Origin: Lysobacter panacisoli
Lineage (GTDB): Bacteria; Pseudomonadota; Gammaproteobacteria; Xanthomonadales; Xanthomonadaceae
Assembly (NCBI RefSeq): GCF_009765165.1
Contig: NZ_VLNU01000001.1
Coordinates: 868,001 to 932,000 of the forward strand
Direction of reading: 5' to 3'
DNA: 64,000 bases
Both the position numbers and the translations under genes were made by a program. Shown one piece after another: positions 16,914 to 25,403 of the stretch. The notes under the pieces are model-generated. The model did no database searches, was not told where the DNA came from, and saw only the letters and a list, made by a program, of their open reading frames with translations. The first letter of the stretch is position 1. Every line of letters begins with the position of its first letter.

Positions 16914-17644
16914 GCGCCCGTCCCGTGCGCGTGCTGATCGTCGACGACACCCGACTGGCGCGGCAGGAACTGCGCACCCTTCTCGCGGCGATTCCCGATG
17001 TCGAAGTGATCGGCGAAGCCGACGACGTGCCGGCGGCGCGCGCGGCGATCGAAAGCTCCCGGCCGGACGTCGTGCTGCTCGATATCCAGATGCCGTCCGG
17101 CACCGGCTTCGATGTGCTCGACGGACTGGAATCCACGCCGTCGGTGGTGTTCACCACGGCGTACGACACCTACGCCGTGCGCGCGTTCGAAACCAACGCG
17201 CTCGACTATCTGGTCAAGCCGGTCGAACCGGCGCGACTGGGCGAGGCACTGCAGCGCGCGCGGGCGCGACTGGCGGCACCGGAGCCCATCATGGAACCGC
17301 GCGGTGCGCTGGGCCCCGACGACCAGGTTTTCCTGCGTGAAGGCGAACGCTGCTGGTTCGTCGCCGTGCGCGAGATCGTGCGCATCGTCGTCGACGGCAA
17401 CTATGCGCGCGTGTGGTTCCGCGATGAGTGCGCGCTGCTGGGCCGCAGCCTGTCGGCGCTGGAATCGCGCCTGGACCCGGCCATGTTCTTCCGCGCCAAC
17501 CGCAACACGCTGGTGAACCTGCGCATGGTCAAGGCGGTCGATCTTGCCGTGCATGACGGCTACGAACTGGAACTGCGCGATGGCAGCCGCGTCGATGTGT
17601 CGCGCCGACAGGCGCGTGAGCTGCGCGAGCGGCTGGCCTTGTGA
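16910..17644 (+). CDS. LytR/AlgR-type response regulator
   Basis: This 244-residue regulator has a receiver domain at 1-120, with acidic residues D12-D13, phospho-acceptor D58 (VVLLDIQMPSG) and a conserved lysine in DYLVKPV. The C-terminal LytTR DNA-binding domain is at about 140-244 (FLREGERCWFVAV, SLSALESRLDP, FFRANRNTLVNL). Its ATG overlaps the kinase stop. LytTR proteins bind paired direct repeats upstream of target genes; targets cannot be named here. A GC-rich hairpin just after the stop separates it from the convergent protease gene. Confidence 0.93.
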   Translation: MSARPVRVLIVDDTRLARQELRTLLAAIPDVEVIGEADDVPAARAAIESSRPDVVLLDIQMPSGTGFDVLDGLESTPSVVFTTAYDTYAVRAFETNALDYLVKPVEPARLGEALQRARARLAAPEPIMEPRGALGPDDQVFLREGERCWFVAVREIVRIVVDGNYARVWFRDECALLGRSLSALESRLDPAMFFRANRNTLVNLRMVKAVDLAVHDGYELELRDGSRVDVSRRQARELRERLAL

Positions 17645-17645
17645 C

Positions 17646-17666
17646 GGCGCGGGCGAGGCCCGCGCC
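17646..17666. terminator. Hairpin between convergent genes
   Basis: A 9-bp stem (GGCGCGGGC / GCCCGCGCC) with a 3-base loop fills the gap between two convergent stop codons. It can serve both strands. No T-tract is present. Confidence 0.5.
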
Positions 17667-17672
17667 GCCCCC

Positions 17673-19040
17673 TCAATCCTTGCAGGCCTCTGGAACCTTC
17701 CCGCACAGATAAGTGCGATTGCGCGCGCTCACCACGGACGACAACATCTGGGTTCCCGCCAGGCAGATGGTCGCCGTTCCGTCCCCGCTATCGGACAACG
17801 CACTGATCACGCCGACCATGTCGAGACGGGCCTGCGTGCCGTTGACCTGGCCCGCGAATGCACCGCCACCCGAGTCGCCGGAACAGAAGCCACCGTTGCC
17901 AACGGCCTCGGCCTTCCCGTAGTAGAGGACATTGTCCACGTCGTACGGAGGGTCTTCGCGCAGACCTACGAGCAGGCTCAGGCCCGCGGGCAAGCCACCA
18001 TCTGTCCGGCCATATCCGACGAGACTGTGGATGCCCTCGCCCATGCGCCCCGCCAAGCGCACGTCCGGGATCGGGTTGGGCAACGCCTTGAGGTCCTGTG
18101 CGTTCAATCTAAGCAGCGCGATATCCGCACCCTGGCTCGAAAGATCGTGGATCGCCTGCTCGGATGCCGGGTAAGGAACGCCGATCTCGTCGCCAATCCA
18201 GGTGACCTGATCGACACGCACCGCTTTCATGTCGCGGTTGACGTGGCCCACGGCGGTCAACACCTGTTCCGTCCCGCCCTGGAATGGAAGGTAGACGCGC
18301 AACGTGTCCGGCCCGGGCGGCTTGCCCGGGCTGATCTCGGTAAGGCAATGCGCCGCGGTCAGCAACCACTGGCGAGCGACGACCGTGCCGGAACAGTAGA
18401 TGACGGGCCGGGATCCCGTGGTGCTCAGCGCACCGGCATAGGTCAGACCGCGACGCCACACCATGTCGTCGATGCGATGACCCTTGAGTGCCGCAGCAAG
18501 CGCTTGGCCCGTGGGAAGGATGCCGGGAGCGAAGTTGTCGGGGAACATCGGTTGCGGGCGCACGATCATCACCGCGGACGTACCCAGCGTCATCCGGCCC
18601 AGCTTGTCCCGACCGAAGCGCTGCTCCAGTGCCTCCAGTTGTGCGCCCGCCTCCAGCGCATTGCCGCTGGCCACCTTGCGCAGGCCGTCCACGCTGTAGC
18701 CCGCCAGTTCGAGCGATGCCGCCAGGTCGGGATCGGAAGCGAGCTGGACCGAGTCCGCGAGCACCTGACGCACACGGAGGCTCTCCATCGCCTCCAGTGC
18801 CGGCACGCGCACCAGGTCGCGTTCGAACGCCTCCCGGATGAGCGGATCGCGGAGCGTGGACTGCCCCGCCTTGAGCAGCTGCATCTTGGCGGGCGACGAC
18901 TGCTCCAGGCGTTCCAGTTTCAGCTTGTCGAGCGCGGCTGCCGGCGCAGGCTGCGATTGCGCGGGGCTGGCGGCGCCCTGTGCGTGCGCGGAACCGAATG
19001 CGAGCCCGAGGGCGAGGACAGCCGCGCCGGCGTGCCTCAT
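17673..19040 (-). CDS. Secreted trypsin-like (S1) serine protease with helical N-terminal extension
   Basis: This 455-residue protein starts at the ATG at 19040, which overlaps the stop of the preceding lipoprotein gene (ATGA). A signal peptide (MRHAGAAVLALGLAFGSAHA) is followed by a helical, Leu/Ala-rich region at about 35-150 and then the protease domain. The triad is visible as H231 (LLTAAHC), D306 (GADIALLRL) and S390 (FCSGDSGGG). Cys pairs fit a disulfide-bonded exported enzyme. The N-terminal helical region could be a propeptide or a docking segment for its lipoprotein partner. Coupled translation argues that the two products work together; the substrate is unknown. Confidence 0.85.
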   Translation of the reverse strand: MRHAGAAVLALGLAFGSAHAQGAASPAQSQPAPAAALDKLKLERLEQSSPAKMQLLKAGQSTLRDPLIREAFERDLVRVPALEAMESLRVRQVLADSVQLASDPDLAASLELAGYSVDGLRKVASGNALEAGAQLEALEQRFGRDKLGRMTLGTSAVMIVRPQPMFPDNFAPGILPTGQALAAALKGHRIDDMVWRRGLTYAGALSTTGSRPVIYCSGTVVARQWLLTAAHCLTEISPGKPPGPDTLRVYLPFQGGTEQVLTAVGHVNRDMKAVRVDQVTWIGDEIGVPYPASEQAIHDLSSQGADIALLRLNAQDLKALPNPIPDVRLAGRMGEGIHSLVGYGRTDGGLPAGLSLLVGLREDPPYDVDNVLYYGKAEAVGNGGFCSGDSGGGAFAGQVNGTQARLDMVGVISALSDSGDGTATICLAGTQMLSSVVSARNRTYLCGKVPEACKD

Positions 19041-20572
19041 GCCCCAGCCTCCTTCTGCAGTTCCGCCAACTGCTGGCGCAACTTCTCGACTTCGATTTCC
19101 TTGCCAAGCCGCTCCTTCTCGATGTCCAGCGCATCCTTGCTGGGTTGCGAGGCTTCGCTGAGCGAACGCTGCTTGTTCAGCACCGCGATCTGGTGATCGA
19201 TCGAGTCCAGCTGCGCCTGTTGTGCCTTCTTCGCTGCCTCGTCCTTCGCGTCGGCCTGCGCGCGGAGCGTATCGAGACGCAGCTGCATCAGATCCACCAG
19301 CGACTTCGACGTCTCCTGCGCCGCAAGCGCCGCACGCTCGGCCTGCGCTTCGGACTTGAAGCCCACGCTGACCAGCGAGCCGTCTTCGTTGAACGCCGCG
19401 ACCACGGAGTTCTTGTCGAACGGACGATTGCGCAGCCAGATCGCGCCCTTCGTGCCGAACTGCGGAAGACTCACGCTGCTCTGGCGAACCAGCCCATTGG
19501 AGGAACCGGCCGTAGACACTTTCAACGCGCCCACCGCGGGAAGGCGATAGACGAGTCCTTCGTACGAGGCGGGCGCCTGTCCCTGCGCTGGCGGCGTGAC
19601 GGCGGCCGCAGGAAGCGACTCCACCTCGACGGCGAGGGTCGCAGTGAAGTCGCCCACCAGACTGGACGTCAAAGGCTTGTTGGTGATGGCCCGATAGATC
19701 TCCTTCAGCTCGTCCTGCTTTGCGGAGATCGAGACGGAGAGCTTGCCCGGCTTCGGAGTCCACCCCGACAGATATGCCTTGACGGACAGCGCCGCCTCTT
19801 CCCTGGCCAGGTCGGCCATGACCGCCGGCGCGCGTTCCTGTTTCCCGGCCACCGCCGCCTGTTGGGTCTTGAGGGTCGCCTGCAGGTTCGCGATCTCCGA
19901 CTTGTGCTTCGGCACGGCCGCGGCGTCCTTCGCTTCCTGGGCCGCGGCGAGTTGCGCGTTGGCCGCATGCAGTTTCGTCGTCGTGTCGTCCACTTTCTTC
20001 TGCGCGGCGCGCAGGGTTTCGTCGTCCGCCTTGGCCTTCGGCAGGTCCGTGTAAAGCAGTTTTCGTCGCGCCGCCAGCGTCTGTTCGAGGTTCGTGTCGC
20101 AGTTGCCGGGCGCTGCGGAGCCGGACATCGGCGTGATCGTCGTGGCGTAGGCCTTGGCGAGATTGAGGAAGGTGCCGGCGACGGCGGACATCACCTGCGA
20201 GGTGCGGTCGTCGACCTCGGAATTGATCGACTTGATCATGCCGGTCGGATACATCGCGATGTCGACGGAGGTCACCTTGGTCGGCGCGCTCAGCTCGTTG
20301 TACGGGATGCGATAGGTTTCCGTCGGATCAGGCGTCAGGTACTGGCGAACCGTGCCGGCGCCGATCTCGTACTTGAGGACATCCAGGCCCGCCTTGCGTT
20401 CGCATCCGACGACAAGGAAGGTCACCTCGGCGTCGAACGTGGCCCTGGGCAAGGTGTACAGGACGCCGGGCCCGGGCGGAGTGCCCGCATCGATCAGGTT
20501 GCTGTGGAGTTTGGTGGAGCATCCACCCACGAGCAGCAAAGGCAAAAGCCACGCACACGTCATACGTTCCAT
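19037..20572 (-). CDS. Coiled-coil lipoprotein of unknown function, coupled to the protease gene
   Basis: This 511-residue protein starts at the ATG at 20572, 6 nt after AGGGG; an upstream in-frame ATG would read through the intergenic region. A type II signal peptide ends LLLVGGCS, so Cys is lipidated. About residues 25-110 form a beta-rich domain (GVLYTLPRATFDAEVTFLV, RIPYNELSAPTKVTS). About 165-260 and 430-511 are heptad-rich Ala/Lys/Gln/Glu helices predicted to coil. I do not recognise a family. It is probably anchored in the outer membrane facing the periplasm and may position or regulate the protease encoded by the overlapping gene. That is inference from coupling alone. Confidence 0.7.
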   Translation of the reverse strand: MERMTCAWLLPLLLVGGCSTKLHSNLIDAGTPPGPGVLYTLPRATFDAEVTFLVVGCERKAGLDVLKYEIGAGTVRQYLTPDPTETYRIPYNELSAPTKVTSVDIAMYPTGMIKSINSEVDDRTSQVMSAVAGTFLNLAKAYATTITPMSGSAAPGNCDTNLEQTLAARRKLLYTDLPKAKADDETLRAAQKKVDDTTTKLHAANAQLAAAQEAKDAAAVPKHKSEIANLQATLKTQQAAVAGKQERAPAVMADLAREEAALSVKAYLSGWTPKPGKLSVSISAKQDELKEIYRAITNKPLTSSLVGDFTATLAVEVESLPAAAVTPPAQGQAPASYEGLVYRLPAVGALKVSTAGSSNGLVRQSSVSLPQFGTKGAIWLRNRPFDKNSVVAAFNEDGSLVSVGFKSEAQAERAALAAQETSKSLVDLMQLRLDTLRAQADAKDEAAKKAQQAQLDSIDHQIAVLNKQRSLSEASQPSKDALDIEKERLGKEIEVEKLRQQLAELQKEAGA

Positions 20573-20711
20573 CGTCGTCCCCTGTGAGCCGTTGAGTCCC
20601 CATCCAGCGTCTTCGTTCCCTGCTGGCCCACCTGCCGCGTCGTCAGTCCCGATTCCGGCAGGCGTTGCAGGCGCTAACGTCACCATCGACTTTTACAGGC
20701 CAGCGCGCGCC

Positions 20712-21122
20712 CTACTCCTGCATGTCGATCGGAGTAACCGCCACGTTGCGGAAGATTCCCTTCGCGTCCGTGCGTACGAGCACCTCGTAGCCCTTCTTCC
20801 GGCCGCCGGATTCCCAGATCCACCAGGTGCAATGCACCGCCCGGTCGGGCGTCGCGCCGTCGGTGCAGCCGGTCGAAGCAGTGAACGGAAGATCGGATGC
20901 CTGTATCGGTTGGCCGGCGAACCGGTCGCGCATGGCATCGGCGATGACCCGCGCGGTGAGCTGTTCCGGCTCGTGCACGTCGCGGGCGCCGATGCTGGCG
21001 GACACTGTCTCCCAGGCATCGGTGCAGGAGCACGAGACCGGAGACCACGTCGTCGCGCCACTGCCGACGCAACCGGCCAGCAGCAATGGAGAGATCCTGA
21101 CCCACTTTCGCAGCGGCTTCAT
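20712..21122 (-). CDS. Small lipoprotein of unknown function
   Basis: This 136-residue protein has a lipoprotein signal MKPLRKWVRISPLLLAGC, with Cys at 18 as the predicted lipidation site. The mature part contains several more cysteines (SCSC, GCTDG, HCTWW) that could pair in the periplasm, and a compact C-terminal beta region (KKGYEVLVRTDAKGIF). It reads in the same direction as the coiled-coil lipoprotein and protease, 139 bp upstream of them, so the three may be one envelope module. A conserved promoter-like motif lies 62-83 bp upstream of its start. Confidence 0.7.
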   Translation of the reverse strand: MKPLRKWVRISPLLLAGCVGSGATTWSPVSCSCTDAWETVSASIGARDVHEPEQLTARVIADAMRDRFAGQPIQASDLPFTASTGCTDGATPDRAVHCTWWIWESGGRKKGYEVLVRTDAKGIFRNVAVTPIDMQE

Positions 21123-21183
21123 CCGTCCAACCTCCCCAGGTCGCGATGATGGTTCCCCGTGGCGACGAGCGTGGCATGCGTCG

Positions 21184-21205
21184 CCCGGGAGCGGACATTA
21201 GCACT
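21184..21205 (-). promoter_or_regulatory. Repeated upstream motif, copy 1 (extended -10-like)
   Basis: These 22 bases are identical to 24133-24154, and an 11-base core recurs at 33429-33439. Read on the minus strand the core is GTGCTAATGTC, which contains a TGC-TAATGT extended -10-like element. It sits upstream of a minus-strand lipoprotein gene. Confidence 0.45.
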
Positions 21206-21292
21206 CCTGTGGGCCGCCGCCGCCCGGGTCAGGCGCCCGTCACCCGCAACGCCTAGAATGCGGCTCCATTCCTCGCCCCAAGGCATCCGCAC

Positions 21293-21850
21293 ATGGCGCT
21301 CAAGGCGACCGTGGTCAAGGCCGAGCTGCAGCTCAGCGACCTCGACCGGCACCACTACGCAACCTACCCGCTCACCCTCGCCCAGCATCCGTCGGAGACC
21401 GACCAGCGGCTGATGGTGCGGCTGGTCGCGTTCGCGCTGCACGCCAGCGATCGCCTGGAGTTCGGCAAGGGACTGAGCAACGAAGAAGAGCCCGACCTGT
21501 GGCGTCGCGACTACACCGGCGACATCGAACTGTGGATAGACCTCGGCCAGCCCGACGAGTCGCGCATCCGCAAGGCCTGCGGGCGCTCGCGACAGGTGGT
21601 CGTGGTCACCTACGGTGGACGCGCCGCCGACCTGTGGTGGGACAAGAACGCGTCTTCGCTCGCGCGCCTGGACAACCTCACCGTCATCGACATCGATACG
21701 GCGGACGTCGACGCACTGGCCGCGATGATCGAACGCAGCATGCGCTTCAACGCGCTGATCCAGGACGGCGAACTGCAGTTGATGGGCGATGCCGGCACCG
21801 TCGCACTGCGTCCGCGCACGCGCATGGCGCCGGCCACGCAACCGGCCTGA
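21293..21850 (+). CDS. yaeQ: YaeQ family protein
   Basis: This 185-residue cytoplasmic protein starts MALKATVVKAELQLSDLDRH and continues with YPLTLAQHPSETDQRLMVRL and WRRDYTGDIELWIDLGQPDE, the recognisable YaeQ pattern. YaeQ proteins have a PD-(D/E)XK-nuclease-like fold. E. coli YaeQ has been linked genetically to suppression of RfaH loss, but its biochemical role is unclear. It is 15 bp upstream of a GTG-started flavoprotein gene and probably co-transcribed with it. Confidence 0.88.
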   Translation: MALKATVVKAELQLSDLDRHHYATYPLTLAQHPSETDQRLMVRLVAFALHASDRLEFGKGLSNEEEPDLWRRDYTGDIELWIDLGQPDESRIRKACGRSRQVVVVTYGGRAADLWWDKNASSLARLDNLTVIDIDTADVDALAAMIERSMRFNALIQDGELQLMGDAGTVALRPRTRMAPATQPA

Positions 21851-21865
21851 TCGCGGACGTCCGGT

Positions 21866-23056
21866 GTGAGCGCGCATTTCGACACGATCGTGATCGGCGG
21901 CGGCGCTGCCGGCTTGATGTGCGCGCTGACCGCAGGCCGGCGTGGCAAGCGCGTACTCGTCGTCGAGCACGCCAATCGCGTCGGCAAGAAGATCCTGATG
22001 TCCGGCGGCGGGCGCTGCAACTTCACCAACACCGGCACCACGCCCGCGAACTACCTCTCGGCCAATCCGCACTTCTGCAAGTCGGCGCTGGCGCGCTACA
22101 CGCCGTGGCACTTCATCGACATGGTCGAACGCCACGGCATCGCCTACCACGAGAAGGAACTGGGCCAGCTGTTCTGCGACGTCTCGTCCAAGCTCATCGT
22201 GAAGATGCTGCTCGACGAATGTCATGAGGCCGGCGTGCGCGTGGAGACGAGCTGCAGCATCGAGCGCGTCGGCCACGGCGACAGCGACGAAGCCCGTTTC
22301 CGCCTGCACACCAGCCACGGCACGTTCTCCTCGCCCGTGCTGGTCGTCGCCAGCGGTGGACTGTCGATCCCGAGCATGGGCGCCAGCGGTTTCGGTTACG
22401 AGCTTGCGCGCCAGTTCGGCCACACCGTGCTGCCTACGCGCGCGGGTCTGGTGCCGTTGACGCTCAGCGGAAAGCACCAGGAACGCCTCGCCGATCTCAG
22501 CGGCGTCGCGCTGCCGGTGACCGCGCAATCCAACGGCGCCAGCTTCAGCAACTACATGCTGGTCACGCACCGCGGCGTCAGCGGTCCGGCGATCCTGCAG
22601 ATCTCTTCGTACTGGCAACCCGGCGAAGAGCTGCGCCTCGACCTGCTGCCGGGGCAGGACGCACTGGAAGCGCTGCAACAGTGGCAGCGCGAGCGCCCTT
22701 CGGCGGAACTCAAGACCGTGCTCGGCGACGTGATGCCGAAACGCTTCGCCCAGCGCCTGTGCGAGCACTGGCTGCCGAATCGCCCGATGAAGCAGTACAA
22801 CGTGCCGCAGTTGCGCGAGATCGCCCAGGTCCTCGACGACTGGGCGCTGGTGGCCAGCGGCACGGAAGGCTATCGCACCGCCGAAGTCACTCTGGGCGGC
22901 GTCGACACCGACGAACTGTCGTCGAGCACGATGCAGTCCAAGCGCGTGACCGGCCTGTATTTCATCGGCGAAGTCATCGACGTCACCGGCTGGCTCGGCG
23001 GTTACAACTTCCAGTGGGCGTGGGCGTCGGGGCACGCGGCCGGAAGCGCGGTGTAA
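21866..23056 (+). CDS. HI0933/YhiN-type NAD(P)/FAD-dependent oxidoreductase
   Basis: This 396-residue protein starts at the GTG at 21866. The N-terminal FAD-binding Rossmann motif reads DTIVIGGGAAGLMCAL, followed by RVGKKILMSGGGRCNFTN, the signature of the HI0933-like family. Near the C-terminus GLYFIGEVIDVTGWLGGYNF completes the FAD site. There is no signal peptide or membrane helix. The substrate of this family is not established; it resembles a flavoprotein used in the modification of small molecules or nucleic acid. It follows yaeQ in a probable two-gene unit. Confidence 0.88.
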   Translation: MSAHFDTIVIGGGAAGLMCALTAGRRGKRVLVVEHANRVGKKILMSGGGRCNFTNTGTTPANYLSANPHFCKSALARYTPWHFIDMVERHGIAYHEKELGQLFCDVSSKLIVKMLLDECHEAGVRVETSCSIERVGHGDSDEARFRLHTSHGTFSSPVLVVASGGLSIPSMGASGFGYELARQFGHTVLPTRAGLVPLTLSGKHQERLADLSGVALPVTAQSNGASFSNYMLVTHRGVSGPAILQISSYWQPGEELRLDLLPGQDALEALQQWQRERPSAELKTVLGDVMPKRFAQRLCEHWLPNRPMKQYNVPQLREIAQVLDDWALVASGTEGYRTAEVTLGGVDTDELSSSTMQSKRVTGLYFIGEVIDVTGWLGGYNFQWAWASGHAAGSAV

Positions 23057-23098
23057 CCACGCTTCCGCAGACACCGCGCTCGAAGCGGTCGACGACGT

Positions 23099-23500
23099 TC
23101 ACTCCTCGATCGCTTCGACACCTTGCCGCCTGAGTTCATCGAGATGCGCATGCATCTGCCGGAGCTGCTCGTCCGAGTGGCCGGTCCAATCCGCGACTTC
23201 ACCGACGACGCGGAAGGGATCGCGGGACCGGTACGACTTCGTGGGATTCCCCGGGAAGCGCTTGTCCGTGAGGTTCGGATCGTCCTCGATGGGACCTGTC
23301 GGCTCGACGATGTAGATCCTGCCGCGCCCGCTTCCGACGGCGAGTTCCGCGCCCCAGGTCGCGGCTTCCAGCGTCGCGGACAGGTAGACGAACGCGGCTT
23401 GTCTGCGCGTGCCGTAGTTGGACGTGTATCCGGGCGCGATCAGATCGCCCACGTCGAGATCGGCCTTGGTGCCGTGGTAGTACGTCTGCGCATCGTTCAT
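23099..23500 (-). CDS. arr: Rifampin ADP-ribosyltransferase (Arr family)
   Basis: This 133-residue enzyme starts at the ATG at 23500, 7 nt after CGGAG. Characteristic motifs are YYHGTKADLDVGDLI, PGYTSNYGTRRQA, TWGAELAVGSGRGRIY and VEPTGPIEDDPNLTDKRFPG, all hallmarks of Arr. The enzyme transfers ADP-ribose from NAD+ to the C23 hydroxyl of rifamycins and so inactivates them. The length matches the usual 130-150 residues. No insertion sequence or integron is adjacent and base composition matches the neighbours, so this looks like a resident chromosomal copy rather than a recent acquisition. Confidence 0.92.
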   Translation of the reverse strand: MNDAQTYYHGTKADLDVGDLIAPGYTSNYGTRRQAAFVYLSATLEAATWGAELAVGSGRGRIYIVEPTGPIEDDPNLTDKRFPGNPTKSYRSRDPFRVVGEVADWTGHSDEQLRQMHAHLDELRRQGVEAIEE

Positions 23501-23560
23501 CGCATCGCTCCGTTGGCTGTCGTTCCGACAGGCCGGCGATGCTGCATCACGCGCAGGGCC

Positions 23561-23589
23561 TTGCCGCAAGCCCCCTGCTGTTCTATAAA
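23561..23589 (+). promoter_or_regulatory. Sigma-70-like promoter immediately before a terminator
   Basis: TTGCCG (23561-23566), a 17-bp spacer and TATAAA (23584-23589) make a good promoter for such GC-rich DNA. Transcription would start near 23596, right at the hairpin that follows. No rightward gene lies downstream. Confidence 0.45.
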
Positions 23590-23598
23590 TTGAGGGTG

Positions 23599-23623
23599 GG
23601 AGGCGCGCGGCGCCTCCTTTTTT
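23599..23623 (+). terminator. Intrinsic terminator, rightward
   Basis: GGAGGCGC, a 3-base loop, GCGCCTCC and six Ts form a perfect 8-bp terminator on the plus strand. The nearest rightward gene ends 540 bp earlier, beyond the oppositely oriented arr gene. Confidence 0.75.
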
Positions 23624-23676
23624 GTTTCCGGTCGCACGACGCGCAGTCGAAGAACAGAACGCTCACTGGGCTTGAG

Positions 23677-24105
23677 CTAGCTCGAGTGAATCTGGCTTGC
23701 CTTGGACGAGGCATCGGGGCGCGTACGCCGGAACCAGAACCACCAGGTACCCACGCCATAAAGGGCGAGAGAAGCCAGGTATATCCAGAACCCGGACGTC
23801 GACTCTTCCACGGTCGCGGCCGCGCCATGCTCCTGAACCACGGTGACGATCCTTGGATCGCTCAGAGCGCTCGGAAAGAGGACGTACGAACGAGCCGATC
23901 TGACGTCATGGGATTGCAGGGAGTAATGCGACCGCTCCGAAATACCGATGAGCACCGGCGTTTGATCGCCATAGCGGGCAAGTGGTGCGGCCGCGGGCGA
24001 CCAGGGCGAGAGCCATCCGTACACCGCCAACAGCGGAACCAGAAGCCAAATGGCGGGCATGCCGAACTTCAGAAGGATGCGCAGCAACCGAAGATTGAAT
24101 TTCAT
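23677..24105 (-). CDS. Two-helix membrane protein of unknown function
   Basis: This 142-residue protein starts at the ATG at 24105, 6 nt after GGGGG; an ATG 6 nt earlier has no ribosome-site spacing. Hydrophobic helices lie at about 9-32 (GMPAIWLLVPLLAVYGWL) and 108-128 (GFWIYLASLALYGVGTWWFW). About 75 polar residues lie between them, probably periplasmic. The C-terminus is basic and Ser-rich. I do not recognise a family. The start is preceded by the same 22-bp motif found upstream of the lipoprotein gene at 21122. Confidence 0.65.
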   Translation of the reverse strand: MKFNLRLLRILLKFGMPAIWLLVPLLAVYGWLSPWSPAAAPLARYGDQTPVLIGISERSHYSLQSHDVRSARSYVLFPSALSDPRIVTVVQEHGAAATVEESTSGFWIYLASLALYGVGTWWFWFRRTRPDASSKASQIHSS

Positions 24106-24132
24106 TGGCATCCCCCAGGAAGACCACAACGC

Positions 24133-24154
24133 CCCGGGAGCGGACATTAGCACT
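24133..24154 (-). promoter_or_regulatory. Repeated upstream motif, copy 2 (extended -10-like)
   Basis: Identical over 22 bases to 21184-21205. The minus-strand TAATGT element lies 39 nt upstream of the ATG at 24105, a plausible promoter distance. Confidence 0.5.
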
Positions 24155-24215
24155 GCGCAGCCCGACAGATGCACATCCGCACATCGCGTCGGCTCATCGG
24201 ATGCGAACGCGCGAT

Positions 24216-24713
24216 TCACACACCGCCCGACGCCCCACCGCGTTTTGGCAACTGCGCCAGCCAGCGGTCGAGCTGGTTGGCGAACGCCTGTCGATCGCGC
24301 GCATGGAAGGCGGGCGGGCCGCCGGTCTGGACGCCGGCGCCGCGCAGTTCTTCCATGAAGTTGCGCATCGACAGGCGCTCGGCCATGTTTTCCGGGCTGT
24401 AGCGCTCGCCGCGTGGATTCACCGCCACGCCGCCTTTTTCGATCACGCGCGCGGCCAGTGGAATGTCCTGCGTGACCACCAGGTCGCCGGCGCGCATGCG
24501 TTCGACGATCTCGCTGTCGGCCACGTCGAACCCGCCCTGCACCTGCAACGCGCGGAGGTAGCGCGACGCGGGAACGCGTATCCATTGGTTGGCCACGAGC
24601 GTGACGTGCACCTGCGCGCGTTCCGCCGCGCGGAACAGGATCTCCTTGATCACGCCGGGGCATGCGTCGGCATCGACCCAGATCTGGGGATGGGCGGTGT
24701 CAGGGGTATTCAT
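24216..24713 (-). CDS. yaiI: YaiI/YqxD family (DUF188) NYN-like protein
   Basis: This 165-residue protein starts at the ATG at 24713. It opens with [22 protein letters not shown] and continues with [18 protein letters not shown] and [12 protein letters not shown], the conserved YaiI blocks. Acidic residues DADACP and TQDIPL form the presumed metal-binding site of a PIN/NYN-type nuclease fold. The biological substrate is unknown. It is a soluble cytoplasmic protein, divergent from the deoxyribosyltransferase gene to the right. Confidence 0.9.
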   Translation of the reverse strand: MNTPDTAHPQIWVDADACPGVIKEILFRAAERAQVHVTLVANQWIRVPASRYLRALQVQGGFDVADSEIVERMRAGDLVVTQDIPLAARVIEKGGVAVNPRGERYSPENMAERLSMRNFMEELRGAGVQTGGPPAFHARDRQAFANQLDRWLAQLPKRGGASGGV

Positions 24714-24848
24714 GGATTCTCGTTCCGGTGGTTCGGGCGCATCGCGGCCATGCGGTTGCCAGACTAGTACACCCCGCCCGCCCTCGCCGCTGGATGCACG
24801 AAGATCGCAGTCGGCCGACAATGGCGTCCCCCGCACCGGACGCTCCGC

Positions 24849-25403
24849 ATGATCCGCTCCCTCTACCTGGCCGGCCCGGACGTGTTCCGTCCCGATGCGC
24901 ACGCATGCGGGCAACAACTGAAGGCGCTGTGCGCGGAGTTCGGCATCGAGGGGTTGTTCCCGCTCGACCAGGACGTGCCGGCGCACATCACCGATCCCGC
25001 CGAGCAGGCGACGTGGATCTACCGGGCCAACATCGGCCTGATCGAACGTGCCGATGCGGTGCTGGCGAACCTGGATTTCTTCCGCGGCCCTGAGCCCGAC
25101 AGCGGCACCTGCTTCGAAGTCGGTTACGCGGTGGCCAAGGGCAAGCCGGTGTTCGGTTACATCCCGGAACACGGCAGCTTCGCCGAGCGCATCCGCGAGC
25201 GGCACCCGCAGGCGATCGGCCCCGACGGCGTGCTCGACGTGCACGGCTGGAGCATCGAGGAGTTCGGCCTGCCGCTGAACCTGATGCTGTCCGTGCCTGC
25301 ACCGCTGGTGGTCGGCGATGCCCGCGCCGCGCTGGTGCAGCTGGTGCGCTACCAGCGCGAGCACGGCGACGTCGGGCTCAATCTCCCGGAATCGTCGCGG
25401 TAG
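24849..25403 (+). CDS. Nucleoside 2-deoxyribosyltransferase family protein
   Basis: This 184-residue protein opens with [14 protein letters not shown] and has [24 protein letters not shown] followed by [16 protein letters not shown]. These are the conserved substrate-binding and catalytic (Glu in TCFEVGYA) blocks of the family. The enzyme class cleaves or transfers the deoxyribosyl group between bases, in nucleotide salvage or clean-up. Residues beyond about 120 are longer than the minimal fold. The gene's last 26 bp overlap the 3' end of the convergent GNAT gene. Confidence 0.88.
   Translation: MIRSLYLAGPDVFRPDAHACGQQLKALCAEFGIEGLFPLDQDVPAHITDPAEQATWIYRANIGLIERADAVLANLDFFRGPEPDSGTCFEVGYAVAKGKPVFGYIPEHGSFAERIRERHPQAIGPDGVLDVHGWSIEEFGLPLNLMLSVPAPLVVGDARAALVQLVRYQREHGDVGLNLPESSR

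Noticed and set aside
21184..21205. Integron attC site as explanation for the repeated 22-bp motif
   Set aside because: No paired inverted core sites or long stem expected of attC are visible next to the copies, and no integrase is in the window.
24216..24663. Part of a 328-codon minus frame covering the YaiI region and the membrane protein at 23677
   Set aside because: The upstream part of that frame is an Arg/Gly-rich shadow of YaiI; the membrane protein has its own ATG with GGGGG at 24105.
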